Source of the DNA: an uncultured Bacteroidota bacterium
GTDB taxonomy: Bacteria; Bacteroidota; Bacteroidia; Chitinophagales; Chitinophagaceae
NCBI GenBank assembly: GCA_903879995.1
Contig: CAIRNW010000326.1
Coordinates: 1-6,110, forward strand
Length of the DNA: 6,110 bases
Direction of reading: 5' to 3'
This document shows positions 5,402 to 6,110 of this stretch, piece after piece (the first letter of the stretch is position 1; every line of letters begins with the position of its first letter). Made by a program: the position numbers and the translations under genes. The notes below the pieces were generated by a model. That model was not told the origin of the DNA, did no database searches, and worked only from the letters and a program-made list of their open reading frames with translations.

Positions 5402-5701
5402 TTAAGAAATACAACAAAGAACCTCCTTACTTATCTGTTCGCCCATTGTATCTTCCGTTATATCTAAGTCATAGTCTATTTGTAAACCTAGCCAGAATTG
5501 AGCCGATACATTAAAGTAACGAGCTAAACGTAAAGCAATATTAGCGGAAATGGGTTTTTTTCCTTCGATAATTTTTTCAATTATATCTTGAGAAATTTTT
5601 AAATCTTGAGCAATCTGATTCGCAGAAATATTCATAGGCTTTAGAAATTCCTCTAATAGCACTTCCCCAGGATGAATGGGATTTAATTTATCTTCAATCA
5701 T
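5402..5701 (-). CDS. higA: HigA-type antitoxin, XRE-family HTH
   Basis: The protein has 99 residues. NPIHPGEVLLEEFLKPMNIS (7-26) is the standard HigA/VapI opening. It is followed by a helix-turn-helix (about 26-50, with ANQIAQDLKIS and the recognition-helix region) and ALRLARYFNVSAQFWLGLQ (56-74), also diagnostic. It neutralises HigB by forming a complex and represses its own operon through the HTH. It begins 9 nt after the higB stop, with AAGG 7 nt before the ATG, and so follows the toxin-first order usual for hig loci. The last residues (LCCIS) are not conserved in the family as I know it and may come from the junction with tail T2. Confidence 0.92.
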   Translation of the reverse strand: MIEDKLNPIHPGEVLLEEFLKPMNISANQIAQDLKISQDIIEKIIEGKKPISANIALRLARYFNVSAQFWLGLQIDYDLDITEDTMGEQISKEVLCCIS

Positions 5702-5710
5702 AATAAAACC

Positions 5711-6001
5711 TTAGTGATAATCAACTATTTCTACATTGAAAGCGTTTCCATCTTGCCATTCAAAACAAATACGCCATTGAGAGTTAATTCTAATGCTATA
5801 TTGTCCGATTCTATCTCCTTTAAGACGCTCCAAACGATTAGCAGGAGGAATCAAAAGTTCTTGTAATATCTTCACTCGATTAAGCATCCGTAATTTTCGC
5901 AAGGCAATTTGTTGAATATCAGAAGGTAATTTTTTTGATTTTTGTCTGTTAAATATTTTTTCTGTTTCTTTATCTTTGAAGTTTTTAATCACATTGGTCA
6001 C
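5711..6001 (-). CDS. higB: HigB-type toxin
   Basis: The frame gives 96 residues from a GTG at 6001; an in-frame GTG at 5992 (VIKNFKDKETEKIFNRQ) matches the usual HigB start better and may be the real one. Family features are IFNRQKSKKLPSDIQ, ALRKLRMLNR, LLIPPANRLERLKGDRIGQY and IRINSQWRICFEW, ending VEIVDYH. HigB belongs to the RelE superfamily and cleaves mRNA on the translating ribosome. The start is only 4 nt (or 13 nt) after the stop of methyltransferase tail T1, and no ribosome site is clear, so translation may be coupled to that gene and hig transcription may read through from it. The gene looks intact and is followed directly by higA. Confidence 0.92.
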   Translation of the reverse strand: MTNVIKNFKDKETEKIFNRQKSKKLPSDIQQIALRKLRMLNRVKILQELLIPPANRLERLKGDRIGQYSIRINSQWRICFEWQDGNAFNVEIVDYH

Positions 6002-6005
6002 TTGG

Positions 6006-6110
6006 CTATTTTAGCCGTTTTAAATAGCCATCGGGAGCGACGGTAATCAGCAACTTGTGTTGAATACTCTTGTCAATCTCAAATTCGGGATGAGTCTTCA
6101 GATATTCCCA
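6006..6110 (-). CDS. CmcI-type methyltransferase, C-terminal end, copy T1 (runs off right edge)
   Basis: The last 34 codons read WEYLKTHPEFEIDKSIQHKL, then LITVAPDGYLKRLK and TAG at 6006-6008, with no break up to the window edge. These match the end of CmcI-family proteins, which include cephalosporin hydroxylase-like enzymes and rhamnosyl O-methyltransferases; in cyanobacteria such genes often lie in polysaccharide loci. T1 is the first tail in the direction of transcription and may belong to a complete gene (about 240 residues) that feeds the whole array. Whether it is complete cannot be told from this window; it could be another fragment. Confidence 0.7.
   Translation of the reverse strand, partial: WEYLKTHPEFEIDKSIQHKLLITVAPDGYLKRLK

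Noticed and set aside
3143..6110. Integron cassette array or CRISPR array
   Set aside because: The repeated pieces are protein-coding tails of variable length with no attC-like fold, no integrase is seen, spacers are genes of different lengths, and there are no short regular repeats.
3143..6110. Insertion sequence or transposon
   Set aside because: No transposase frame, no terminal inverted repeats and no target-site duplications were found around the modules.

Overview
The window most likely comes from a cyanobacterium. It carries one perfect HIP1 octamer (GCGATCGC), a packed set of small toxin-antitoxin-like gene pairs of types common in cyanobacteria, and repeated 3' ends of a CmcI-like sugar O-methyltransferase of the sort found in cyanobacterial polysaccharide loci. 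All supported genes lie on the minus strand, so transcription runs from right to left. I see no transposase, integrase, tRNA, rRNA or CRISPR array.

Left part (1-2767): the edge of a surface-polysaccharide (O-antigen or exopolysaccharide) locus. In transcription order it holds a 26-residue remnant of the N-terminus of a glucose-1-phosphate cytidylyltransferase (RfbF type), a GT-A glycosyltransferase of the TIGR00180 type with a fresh 57-bp tandem duplication near its C-terminus, a 276-nt spacer, a Gfo/Idh/MocA-type oxidoreductase, and the N-terminal 62 codons of a second Gfo/Idh/MocA oxidoreductase that leaves the window. Together these suggest NDP-sugar modification and sugar transfer, but the cytidylyltransferase has been lost.

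Middle (2768-3142): no intact gene. It contains the HIP1 site and two open stretches that may be protein remnants, one of them with a zinc-ribbon-like Cys pattern.

Right part (3143-6110): an array in which small two-gene modules alternate with copies of the 3' end of one gene. The repeated piece encodes the C-terminus of a CmcI-family methyltransferase (core NPKTAVWEYLK, then LLITVAPDGYLKR and stop). It occurs five times in the same orientation: T1 6006-6110 (runs off the edge and may be the intact gene), T2 5228-5389, T3 4618-4650 (only 10 codons), T4 3854-4018 and T5 3143-3298. Between them sit higBA, an antitoxin/RelE-ParE-type toxin pair, an intact DUF4160-DUF2442 pair, and a second DUF4160-DUF2442 pair whose DUF4160 gene has an amber codon in place of a conserved Trp. 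Each module fits almost exactly between the stop codon of one tail and the start of the next. The tails differ from each other mainly at synonymous positions, so they probably diverged inside working methyltransferase genes before being brought together. My reading is that the 3' end of this methyltransferase gene is a repeated site where toxin-antitoxin modules accumulate, perhaps by homologous recombination between tails. The layout is seen directly; the mechanism is inference.
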